Source: an uncultured Pseudomonadales bacterium (GTDB lineage: Bacteria > Pseudomonadota > Gammaproteobacteria > Pseudomonadales > IMCC2047). From it: a stretch of DNA of 7,836 bases. The notes under the pieces were generated by a model. The model saw nothing but the letters and a program-made list of their open reading frames with translations, was not told the DNA's origin and made no database searches. Positions 1 to 6,308 of this stretch are shown here, one piece after another. Location: NCBI GenBank assembly GCA_947258895.1, contig CAMYKE010000048.1, forward strand, positions 1 to 7,836, written 5' to 3'. The translations under genes were made by a program, and so were the position numbers. Position 1 is the first letter of the stretch, and the number at the start of each line of letters is the position of its first letter.

Positions 1-1107
1 TCTCGAAGCGTTCCGCCACCATGGCTGGACGATCCCAAACGGCGCCTCGCGACCATCTTGCTTCCACACGATTACCTGAATTACTGGCTCACGGGTGAAC
101 AAGTCATGGAATACGGGGATGCCAGCGGCACCGCGTTGTTTGATGTAAAAAACCGGCGTTGGTCTACTCCGGTGATGGATGCGATCGACCCTGGTCTGGT
201 CGAGCGGATGCCCAGGGTCATCCGCAGCGACCAACCGGCGGGCATGCTGTTGGCAGTGACGGCACGTGATCTCGGGCTTAGTGCCGATGTTGTCGTCAGC
301 GCCGGTGGCGGAGACAACATGATGGGAGCGATCGGGACCGGTAACACCAGAGCGGGGCTGATTACAGCAAGCTTTGGGACCAGTGGCGCCATCTATGCCT
401 GCGCCGACGAACCGGTGATCGATCCCGCTGGCGAGATCGCGGCGTTTTGTGACTCGACCAATCGCTGGCTGCCATTACTCTGCACGATGAATGTCACGGT
501 TGCGACGGAGCTTATCCGTAATCAGTTCAACTGGACGCACGACCGGTTCGCCGCCGAGGCAGAAAAAGCAGCCGTTGGTAGCGAAGGGCTGTTCCTGCTG
601 CCGTATATCGAGGGCGAACGCACGCCGAATATTCCCGACGGGTCCGGAGTTTGGCTGGGCGTCAACACGCGTACCTTTCGCGCACATCACCTCGCGCGCG
701 CTTCGATGGAGGGCGTAACGATGGGCATGAACTACGGTCTGCAGCGCCTGATCGATCTCGGCCTGCGGCCCACGCAGATCAGGGCGACCGGCGGTGGCGC
801 CAGGTCCAGGGTCTGGCGCCAGATTATGGCGGATATTTTTAACGCCGAAGTCGTCACCCTGGGTGTGAGTGAAGGCGCGGCTTACGGTGCAGCGTTGCAG
901 GCGCTCTGGTGCTGGCGCTTGCAGCAAGGTGAGAAAGTTCGTATCGAACAGATAACCGATGAGTTCGTCACCCTGAACCACGCCGAACGACTTGAACCGA
1001 TCGAGGAGAACGTGCAGGTATACAGGGAATTGCAGGCTCTGCAGGACGAGACCTCGGTAGCGCTGCGCGGTGTGTTTGGCAAACACCGAAAATTCGTGAA
1101 ACGTTGA
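1..1107 (+). CDS. xylB: Xylulokinase (FGGY kinase), 5'-truncated by the window edge
   Basis: ATP-dependent cytoplasmic kinase that phosphorylates D-xylulose to D-xylulose 5-phosphate, feeding xylose into the pentose phosphate pathway. About 368 codons are open from base 1; roughly the first 115-130 residues of a usual ~485-500 residue XylB lie outside, so no start is visible. Seen in order: the sugar-binding-side motif LLPHDYLNYWLTG (bases 58-96), EYGDASGT, the GGGDN motif whose Asp (bases 313-315) matches the family catalytic base, the strongly XylB-like LPYIEGERTPNIPDGSG (about 598-648), the ATP-site motif ATGGGARSRVW (about 784-816) and EGAAYGAALQALW. These assign xylulokinase rather than glycerol or gluconate kinase. 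The first ~25 bases fit the family better in frame 2 (LEAFRHHGW), so a one-base deletion near base 26 is possible; the rest is intact. No downstream partner gene of xylose metabolism follows. Confidence 0.93.
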   Translation, partial: SRSVPPPWLDDPKRRLATILLPHDYLNYWLTGEQVMEYGDASGTALFDVKNRRWSTPVMDAIDPGLVERMPRVIRSDQPAGMLLAVTARDLGLSADVVVSAGGGDNMMGAIGTGNTRAGLITASFGTSGAIYACADEPVIDPAGEIAAFCDSTNRWLPLLCTMNVTVATELIRNQFNWTHDRFAAEAEKAAVGSEGLFLLPYIEGERTPNIPDGSGVWLGVNTRTFRAHHLARASMEGVTMGMNYGLQRLIDLGLRPTQIRATGGGARSRVWRQIMADIFNAEVVTLGVSEGAAYGAALQALWCWRLQQGEKVRIEQITDEFVTLNHAERLEPIEENVQVYRELQALQDETSVALRGVFGKHRKFVKR

Positions 1108-1134
1108 TTTCTCACCGGCCAGGAGCCCTCAGCG

Positions 1135-1208
1135 CATGAATTCTTCGCCGCTGTCGTAAAGCAAAACAACCAAGAGTTAGCGCGGTGGGAAGCGGTGCAG
1201 AATTCATG
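1135..1208. repeat. Short inverted repeat CATGAATTC / GAATTCATG
   Basis: Perfect 9-bp inverted arms at 1135-1143 and 1200-1208 are separated by 56 bp. The arms contain GAATTC, itself a palindrome, so part of the match is automatic. It lies just after xylB and before the recombinase relic, so it could be the scar of an old insertion, but there is no supporting transposase and chance is a fair explanation. Confidence 0.25.
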
Positions 1209-1309
1209 TTTGAGAAGAGTCTGTCGGACTGTAGACTGTTCTACTGTGTAAAAAACCCCGGTACCGCGCTGAAGTGGCTCAATCAACGTGATCAGCCCTT
1301 GGTCTGCCG

Positions 1310-1527
1310 ATCAATAAAACCCGCTATGCGTCTTGAAATTGGAATGCAAGCCACCTGCTGCAGCCCGTGCCGACGTGCGATCCATGCAACGCTTACTCGG
1401 ACACAAAAAGCTGAAATTCAACATGATTTATATTGCCCCTTTCCCGGCTGATGCCAGGCCCAAATCTGCACCCGCCCCAACTTCTGATATACTGACCCGC
1501 ATCACTCGTCAGCTCAGGGGTTCATAA
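1310..1527 (+). pseudogene. Relic of a tyrosine recombinase/integrase C-terminal domain
   Basis: In frame 1, bases 1375-1437 encode DVRSMQRLLGHKKL then KFNMIYIA. This aligns without gaps to the family pattern ADVRTVQ-LLGH-x5-T-x2-Y-x-H of XerC/XerD, phage and integron integrases, with the nucleophile-position Tyr at 1429-1431 and the box His at 1402-1404. Just upstream but in frame 2, bases 1346-1363 encode ASHLLQ, matching family ATHLLE. Adding one base near 1366-1369 joins the two halves at exactly the family spacing. Further upstream in frame 2, the position of the catalytic HxxR box reads Tyr (TAT, 1325-1327), two residues, then TGA (1334-1336), each one C-to-T change from CAT and CGA. 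So the gene shows a frameshift, a stop at the catalytic Arg and loss of the His. The N-terminal domain is not recognisable. Integron integrase, Xer-like and phage types cannot be told apart. It is a dead fragment. Confidence 0.7.
1465..1493 (+). promoter_or_regulatory. Candidate sigma-70 promoter with extended -10 for the three-gene operon
   Basis: TATACT at 1488-1493 is preceded by TG one base upstream (TGATATACT, 1485-1493), an extended -10. Seventeen bases upstream is TCTGCA (1465-1470), a weak -35, which extended -10 promoters tolerate. Transcription would start near 1500, giving a leader of about 80 bases before the ATG at 1583. It sits inside the out-of-frame tail of the recombinase relic. 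Confidence 0.5.
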
Positions 1528-1582
1528 AGTCTGCGCAGCGTTCGCAAGGCTGAAATACGCTACTTTGGAACGAGGTTAACGA

Positions 1583-2833
1583 ATGCCAGCAGCAGAAGTT
1601 CTGTGTACCAACGCGAAGACATTTTCGCCGCTGCTGGTGCCGTTTGATTTCAGGATTGGCACCACCGATGCGCTTCCGGAATATCGGGAATTTCTCGGCC
1701 GCCTTATCGATTTCGACGAGAGCCTGACCGTGTGGGCGCCTGCTGCGGATTCACCGGAATACGAAAGCCTGTCGGAGGATGTACGGCATCTGGAGATCGC
1801 CGTATGGCGCGATCCTGACAGCCCCCAGGCAGTGTCGTTTCATCTTTTTCCCAACTCCATAGCGGTGGTAGAAATAGCGCTCGCGGAGGTTGCTATTCAC
1901 TCCAGCTCCGCAGTCGAGGAAGAGGTGCAAAACCGGAGCCGGGAATTGATCCAGGATTCCTGGCAACGTTTGGTGCAGCTGCTGCGGCGCGTTTATCGAG
2001 CCTTTCCGCAGTCGGGATTGCTCGATCCGGATGCCAGTCCGGTCGCGGGGGACAGAGCAAGCATTTCATGGACGTCCCGCGCACTCATGCTGAATCGCGC
2101 ACAGGTTGCGCAACCCTCCTGGCAGGCGCTAATCACTGAGTGGTTATCGCAGACGCAGTGCCCCGGGGATGCAGAAAAGATTATCCGGGGTGAACTCGAT
2201 TACTCCATGACCTGGTTAAATTATGTTGTGGTTGATAGTCAGGAGGAGGCCGGGCAGGGTGACTACCGTCTTGAAACCATGGTGCTGGCCCAGTATATCT
2301 ACACGGCCCAGGAAAAATGCAACGCGAAGTTAAAGCGCGCCATTTCGCGCGCCTACACCAGCACCCGGCCACTGCAGGTGGCGAGACAGCTCGAAGAAAG
2401 CCGTGTGGCCAGCCGTCTCCACCAGATCACCTATCAGGATCACCTGAATTACCTCACACGGCCAAAGCGCCAGCTACTGGATGACATTCTCCACGCATGG
2501 GAATTCGATCGGCTGGTGACGAATGGCCAGCTTATGATAGAAGCTTGCTCCAGCCGGATCGAGGAGGCCAATGACCGGCGCCGCGAGCGCAGCTCTTCAC
2601 TGACCGATATATTGCTGGGTTTTATCAGTTTTTTCGCCGTATTTGAGCTTTCTTTGCACCTGACCGAATTCAGTCGCGATGCCGTTTCCCGGCCGGCATT
2701 CAACTACAAGGATACCGGGCCTTCCTTTTTTCTGAGCCGAATCGCCGAAGTAGATACCGATATCATGTTCGTAGTTGGCGTTGTCGCAACCCTGATACTG
2801 TTTTTCATCTATCGATATATTAAATCACGCTAG
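1583..2833 (+). CDS. Uncharacterised membrane protein with large soluble domain and two C-terminal TM helices
   Basis: I do not recognise a named family. The 416-residue product has no signal peptide; residues 1-335 look soluble and mostly helical, with hydrophilic amphipathic stretches at about 108-140 and 265-335. Two hydrophobic helices follow, about 340-360 and 393-411, joined by a loop of ~30 residues, ending in the basic tail RYIKSR. This implies a large cytoplasmic domain, a helical stalk and a membrane hairpin, a layout reminiscent of CorA-type channels, but the CorA GMN signature is absent, so the likeness is topological only. The ATG is supported by GAGG at 1572-1575, seven bases upstream. 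It is first in an operon with a solute-binding protein starting ten bases after its stop and a polytopic membrane protein. A sensor, channel or scaffold role is speculative. Confidence 0.85.
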   Translation: MPAAEVLCTNAKTFSPLLVPFDFRIGTTDALPEYREFLGRLIDFDESLTVWAPAADSPEYESLSEDVRHLEIAVWRDPDSPQAVSFHLFPNSIAVVEIALAEVAIHSSSAVEEEVQNRSRELIQDSWQRLVQLLRRVYRAFPQSGLLDPDASPVAGDRASISWTSRALMLNRAQVAQPSWQALITEWLSQTQCPGDAEKIIRGELDYSMTWLNYVVVDSQEEAGQGDYRLETMVLAQYIYTAQEKCNAKLKRAISRAYTSTRPLQVARQLEESRVASRLHQITYQDHLNYLTRPKRQLLDDILHAWEFDRLVTNGQLMIEACSSRIEEANDRRRERSSSLTDILLGFISFFAVFELSLHLTEFSRDAVSRPAFNYKDTGPSFFLSRIAEVDTDIMFVVGVVATLILFFIYRYIKSR

Positions 2834-2843
2834 CGGTGTTGCC

Positions 2844-3914
2844 ATGCCCGGATACGCACGACTTCTCACACTCAGCTGGCTACTGCTGGCGATCGGCTTG
2901 CTGTTACCGGCCACCATCCACGCCCGGGATCGATTTGAGGTGCTGACCGATACCTGGTCTCCCTATATTGATTCACGGGGCGAGGCGCCCGGCTCGGCGG
3001 CGCGCGTGCTGGAGATCATTGCAGCCGAGGCAAACCGGGATATTTCCTGGCGCTACCTGCCCTACGGTTTCGCCTATCAGTTGGTAAAACGCGAGAAAGC
3101 GTTGCTGGCGTTTCCCTATTTTAAGACGGACGAGCGCACCGACGAGGTGCTGTTCTCCGAGGCGATTTTTTCTGTACGTAGCCTGTTCTACTATAATCGC
3201 CAGTGCTTCGACGACAGTGTGATAAAGCAAGTTCAAAATGACCTGCGCCGGCTGCGCGCCGATCGCTGTCGAATTGGAGATGAGCAGCAACTGCTGGTCG
3301 GACGGGTGCAGGGTTACAGTTACGGCGAAAAGATTGATCAACACATCGACCGCTTGACAGACAGCCCTGTCAATTTTCCCAGCGAACAGGCCGCGCTGGA
3401 GGCTTTGCTTGCCAAGGAGATTCATCTCTTGCCCCAGACCGAGGGAGTGATGAATACCATGCTGACACGCCAGTATCCCAATCGTGAACAACTCATCCTG
3501 CCTGTGGCGGCCATCGAGGATGAGTCGAGTCTGTATGTGATAGCCGCGAAAAACGCGAGCGGTGAAGCGGCAATTGCGGAACTCAACCAGGCACTGCAGC
3601 GCTTGCAGGAGATGGGTGTATCCACACAGCCACCCCGTGTGGGCCAGGACAAGCATCGGCCCGGTATGGCCCAGCTTATTCCTGCCGCAGAACAACCGGT
3701 CATATTTGGTATAGACGAAGATAACAGGCAATACGCGCTGCCGCAGGGAACCAGGGTGATTGTGCTGGAATGGAGCAAGAATTTTGACCAGGAAATCGGG
3801 TCTGATAACAGCTGGTTTGCCCTTATGCAGGAAAAGAGCCTGGTGGTTATTCTCAACGGCCGCTTGATAGGAAAAGAGCTTTATGTCAGCAATGTGCATA
3901 TCGAGTTGCTGTGA
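2844..3914 (+). CDS. Periplasmic solute-binding protein (family 3-like) with extra C-terminal domain
   Basis: The 356-residue product begins with a clear Sec signal peptide: Arg6, a hydrophobic core LLTLSWLLLAIGLLLPA and a likely cut after Ala27. The mature part opens with FEVLTDTWSPYIDSRGEAPG, the first strand and ligand loop of family-3 (amino-acid/transporter or sensor type) binding proteins, followed by SAARVLEIIAAEA and FPYFKTDERTDEVLFSEAIF, both typical. The binding fold probably covers residues 30-260. Cys121 and Cys142 are the only mature cysteines and could form a disulfide. Residues 270-356 are an addition of unknown type, rich in predicted strands (TRVIVLEW, KSLVVILNGRLIG). No permease or ATPase is adjacent, so a sensing or scavenging role with the flanking membrane proteins is as likely as classical import; this is inference. 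The Shine-Dalgarno is weak; coupling to the upstream gene is likely. The next gene overlaps by four bases. Confidence 0.85.
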   Translation: MPGYARLLTLSWLLLAIGLLLPATIHARDRFEVLTDTWSPYIDSRGEAPGSAARVLEIIAAEANRDISWRYLPYGFAYQLVKREKALLAFPYFKTDERTDEVLFSEAIFSVRSLFYYNRQCFDDSVIKQVQNDLRRLRADRCRIGDEQQLLVGRVQGYSYGEKIDQHIDRLTDSPVNFPSEQAALEALLAKEIHLLPQTEGVMNTMLTRQYPNREQLILPVAAIEDESSLYVIAAKNASGEAAIAELNQALQRLQEMGVSTQPPRVGQDKHRPGMAQLIPAAEQPVIFGIDEDNRQYALPQGTRVIVLEWSKNFDQEIGSDNSWFALMQEKSLVVILNGRLIGKELYVSNVHIELL

Positions 3915-4486
3915 ATCTGACGACGGCGCTTGTGGGCTATGCCGGTACGTTGTTGTATCTGGCCTCCCACGCTTATGTGTCGCTATGGCAGGATTTTAAC
4001 CAGCGTTACTACTTCGCCGGCAACCTGGTCGCCGCCACGGCATTGGTGGTAAGTTCCACCGTACTGTTCTCCTGGCAGGCAGTATGCACCAACCTTTTCT
4101 GGGCGCTGGTCAGTTTGCAGCGGCTGCGGGATGTGCCGCTACCAGTGCGCGCTTTGCTGAATCCGTATTTTCGAGTGGCTTTGCAGGTGGTTGCAGGCGC
4201 ACTGCTGGGTGTGCTGGCCATCAGTATTTTCGTGAAGCCATTAATCGCGATCGGTCTGCTTGCCTGGTCTTCGGTACTAATTTTTTCTCTGGCGTATTTG
4301 TTGTTTGCAGCCGGTGAATTGGATAAACGCCGCTACTTGTGGCTGAATTTCCTGGCGGCCCTGATTATCATGCCGCAAATGTGGTTGGACTCGAATTACC
4401 CGGTACTGCTGCTGGAGGGTTGCTGGGCGATAGTGTCGTTCTATGGCGCCCTAAGCATAAACAGGGCCACGCACCTGATTTCCTGA
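3911..4486 (+). CDS. Polytopic inner-membrane protein with two tandem CBU_0592-like repeats
   Basis: The 191-residue product is almost wholly hydrophobic, with about six or seven membrane segments (roughly 5-22, 36-54, 55-72, 90-110, 113-134, 142-157, 162-182). It starts at GTG within GTGA, overlapping the stop of the binding-protein gene by four bases, so translation is coupled. Residues 5-72 (GYAGTLLYLASHAY, NLVAATALV, FWALVSLQ) resemble the small CBU_0592/YgjV-like membrane domain. Residues 113-181 repeat the pattern: with a constant offset of 108 residues, Tyr34/Tyr142, Asn38/Asn146, Ala41-Ala42/Ala149-Ala150, Trp64-Ala65/Trp172-Ala173 and Val67-Ser68/Val175-Ser176 coincide. The family has no settled function; some members are discussed as small transporters or membrane accessory proteins. 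It is the last gene of the operon. Family naming is from memory of pattern, so moderately sure; membrane topology is very sure. Confidence 0.85.
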   Translation: MNLTTALVGYAGTLLYLASHAYVSLWQDFNQRYYFAGNLVAATALVVSSTVLFSWQAVCTNLFWALVSLQRLRDVPLPVRALLNPYFRVALQVVAGALLGVLAISIFVKPLIAIGLLAWSSVLIFSLAYLLFAAGELDKRRYLWLNFLAALIIMPQMWLDSNYPVLLLEGCWAIVSFYGALSINRATHLIS

Positions 4487-5237
4487 GGGGTTGCCCGCAG
4501 CACCAGCTGGCGTTACCAAGGGGCGTCGATACTGCGTGCGAGGCACCGCACAGTCGATGTGTGATCTGTTTGTGCCGCTGTATTTTCCGCTGCCTCTTTG
4601 ATCTTGGACCGAAAAACGGGAGCGGCAATTATCCTGCCACAGGGGCCGCAGCAGATGTTCAGCCTGCCAGAAAGCGGCGCTGGCAACCCGGACCGGCATC
4701 CGCCGGTTGTAAAAGGCAGGGGTGTAATCGCCCAAATTGAATACGTCGAGCGTCTGCCACGCGGGCCCGTCCCCATGCAGAATTAGACTGCCGCATCAAC
4801 CGCGGTGGCACTGATCAGGCGCGGCCACTGGACATCACGATAAAGCGGCCTGGAATCTTCATGTCAGTACCGATCGGGAAACTGACCCCGATTTCCAGGA
4901 GTGGGGGGGACCATTCCATTCGTTTAGAGTGCGATCCAACGCCCCCGGGTGGCTTGACGACGGCACGGGCCCGCATCCCTCACCGATACAGCCTCAACCA
5001 ATAGCATATGCATCTATTGCACGCTTTTGCAGAGAATCCGGGATTTACAGTGTGTCAGACTCGCTTTGTCGTGCTGGCGGCCGCTCGGTACGCATCTCCT
5101 CGCGCTTTTCACTACGGGAGCCGCTTACGCATAGCTACGGCTATGCATTGCGCGCCTTTCGTGCAATCTGCGAACCGACCGACTCGCCATCTTACACGCC
5201 AATCGGTGACGGATACCGGCTAGCCCACAGGTTGATT
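4487..5237. other. Gene-poor convergent intergenic region with possible gene debris
   Basis: About 750 bases separate the three-gene operon (+) from the ferritin operon (-). I see no ORF with a convincing start, Shine-Dalgarno and family match. Two overlapping stretches look somewhat protein-like: 4598-4786 on the plus strand (containing KGRGVIAQIEYVERLPRG) and about 4570-4790 on the minus strand (containing FNLGDYTPAFYNRRMPVR). At most one can be a real relic and neither is recognised. Bases 4876-4896 hold GGGAAACTGACCCC followed by GATTTCC, whose 5-bp arms (GGAAA/TTTCC) are inverted; similar 'CTGACCCC' strings often sit beside small transposase repeats, but no transposase is present. The structured element at 5129-5167 is listed separately. 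No strong rho-independent terminator for either operon was found. Confidence 0.6.
5129..5167. repeat. Two abutting hairpins, REP-like element or bidirectional terminator
   Basis: The first hairpin, 5129-5146, is GCATAGC-TACG-GCTATGC: a perfect 7-bp stem closed by C/G around TACG, so plus-strand RNA would carry the very stable cUACGg tetraloop. With no gap, 5147-5154 (ATTGCGCG) pairs with 5160-5167 (CGTGCAAT) around a CCTTT loop: eight pairs, one of them G-U. Neither hairpin is followed by a T-run on either strand, so an intrinsic terminator is not clear. The place, between convergent operons about 70-110 bases past the ferritin stop, is typical of REP-like palindromic repeats and RNA-stabilising 3' structures. 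Confidence 0.5.
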
Positions 5238-5720
5238 TCAATCCGAAGCGTCGCCCATTTGTGATTGCAGGTAATTCTTGAGCCCGACTTTCTTGATCAG
5301 CCCCAGCTGTTTTTCCAGCCAGTAGGCGTGGTCGGCTTCGGTATCTTCCAGCAGTTTTTCGAGGGTTTCCCTTGATACGTAGTCTTGCTCGTCCTCGCAA
5401 ATACGGATCGCATCCTTTAGCGACTTATCCACCGCGTATTCCAAATTCAGGTCACTTTCGATCATGGCGGGTACGTCTTTGCCGACGTTGATCCGGCCAC
5501 GGCCGGTCATATCGGGTGTGCCCTCCAGGAATAATATGCGCTCTATCAATGCCGAGGCATGTCCTCGCTCATCCTCAAATTCGTGATCGATGCGCTCGTA
5601 AAGTTTGTGGAGACCCCAATCGTCATACATGCGTGCATGGATAAAGTACTGATCCATGGCAGCGAGTTCTTCCCCCAGCAGACCATTGAGTGCGTCGATA
5701 ACCTTTTTATTGCCTTTCAT
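5238..5720 (-). CDS. bfr: Bacterioferritin-type ferritin subunit, ferroxidase-competent, lacking haem ligand Met52 (FtnA/alpha type)
   Basis: Cytoplasmic iron-storage subunit that oxidises Fe(II) and deposits it in a 24-subunit cage. The 160 residues match bacterioferritin from end to end: [19 protein letters not shown] at the N-terminus, [32 protein letters not shown] and GLKNYLQSQ at the C-terminus. All diiron ligands are visible: Glu18, Glu51, His54, Glu94, and an ExxH at Glu128/His131 shifted by one residue because DTEADHAYW is one longer than DEEGHIDW of E. coli Bfr. Residue 52 is Arg (codon 5565-5567) instead of the haem-binding Met. This matches the FtnA (formerly BfrA) type of Pseudomonas aeruginosa. 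The start is set by AGGAG at 5728-5732, seven bases from the ATG. It begins 12 bases after the stop of the companion subunit, so the two are co-transcribed. Confidence 0.95.
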   Translation of the reverse strand: MKGNKKVIDALNGLLGEELAAMDQYFIHARMYDDWGLHKLYERIDHEFEDERGHASALIERILFLEGTPDMTGRGRINVGKDVPAMIESDLNLEYAVDKSLKDAIRICEDEQDYVSRETLEKLLEDTEADHAYWLEKQLGLIKKVGLKNYLQSQMGDASD

Positions 5721-5732
5721 GGGATGACTCCT

Positions 5733-6197
5733 CTAGATTTGTGATTGGAGATAGTTTTCCAATCCGGTGTTGCTGATCAGGAACTGCTGCGATTCGATCC
5801 AGTCGACATGCTCTTCCTCGTCTTCGAGAATGTCCTCCAGTACTTCCCGGCTCACGTAGTCGCCGGCCGTTTCACAATACGCAATCGCCTTTCGTAGCAG
5901 CTCGAGTTGCTCGAGTTCCAGTTCCAGATTACAACCGAGTATCTCTTCTGTGTGTTCGCCGATACGCAGCCGCCCCAGATCCTGAAGGTTAGGTAGCGCC
6001 TCCAGAAACAGGATCCGCTCCATCAAATCGTCCGCTTGTTTCATGTCCTTGATGGATTTCTTGTAGGACGCCTCGTTTAGCCCGTGTAGCCCCCAGTTCT
6101 TGAACATGCGCGCATGCAGGAAATATTGATTAATGGAAGTGAGCTCTGTTTTGAGAACTTGATTGAGAAAGTCGATGACTTGTTTATCGCCTTGCAT
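5733..6197 (-). CDS. bfr: Bacterioferritin subunit with haem ligand Met52 but altered ferroxidase centre (beta type)
   Basis: The 154-residue product aligns without gaps to E. coli Bfr: MQGDKQVIDFLNQVLKTEL, QYFLHARMFKNWGLHGLNE, ERILFLEALPNLQDLGRL, DYVSRE and DEEEHVDW, ending NYLQSQI. Met52 (codon 6042-6044), which binds haem b at the two-fold subunit interface, is present. Two of six ferroxidase ligands are changed: Glu51 to Asp (6045-6047) and His54 to Gln (6036-6038), while Glu18, Glu94, Glu127 and His130 remain. Rapid iron oxidation is therefore likely impaired, and its job is probably to bring haem, the route for electrons that release stored iron, into a mixed cage with the downstream subunit. 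GGAG at 6204-6207, six bases from the ATG, supports the start. It is first in the two-gene operon; no bacterioferritin-associated ferredoxin gene is adjacent. Confidence 0.95.
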   Translation of the reverse strand: MQGDKQVIDFLNQVLKTELTSINQYFLHARMFKNWGLHGLNEASYKKSIKDMKQADDLMERILFLEALPNLQDLGRLRIGEHTEEILGCNLELELEQLELLRKAIAYCETAGDYVSREVLEDILEDEEEHVDWIESQQFLISNTGLENYLQSQI

Positions 6198-6293
6198 ATC
6201 GATCTCCGGGTGATTCCAGGCTGACCAACATCTTAACTCCGCAAGGCTGGACGATCAAATTTTCCATTAAAATCAAATAGATGCTAATCTAAC

Positions 6294-6308
6294 GTAGAAT
6301 CATTTACA
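6294..6308 (-). promoter_or_regulatory. Fur-like box overlapping the ferritin -10 element
   Basis: Read on the minus strand, TGTAAATGATTCTAC keeps the AAT-N-ATT core of the Fur 7-1-7 pattern and matches 9 of 14 specified positions. Placement over the -10 would fit iron-linked control of an iron-storage operon. The match is partial and the area AT-rich, so this is a weak call. Confidence 0.3.

Noticed and set aside
475..1086. A 203-codon open frame on the minus strand
   Set aside because: Antisense to clear xylulokinase motifs; composition looks like a shadow.
1160..1210. Possible integron attC-like site (GTTAGCG near the recombinase relic)
   Set aside because: The core does not fit GTTRRRY and no paired RYYYAAC arm with the right spacing is visible, so an integron cannot be claimed.
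1234..1250. GTAGA-CTGT-TCTAC hairpin as a terminator for xylB
   Set aside because: Short AT-rich stem followed by A-rich rather than T-rich sequence on the plus strand.
2973..3899. A 308-codon open frame on the minus strand
   Set aside because: It lies wholly antisense to the binding-protein gene, has no family-like motifs, and the plus-strand gene has a signal peptide, family motifs and operon coupling.
4929..5264. A 111-codon plus-strand frame covering the twin hairpins
   Set aside because: No ribosome binding site or recognised domain; the codons are explained by the palindromes.
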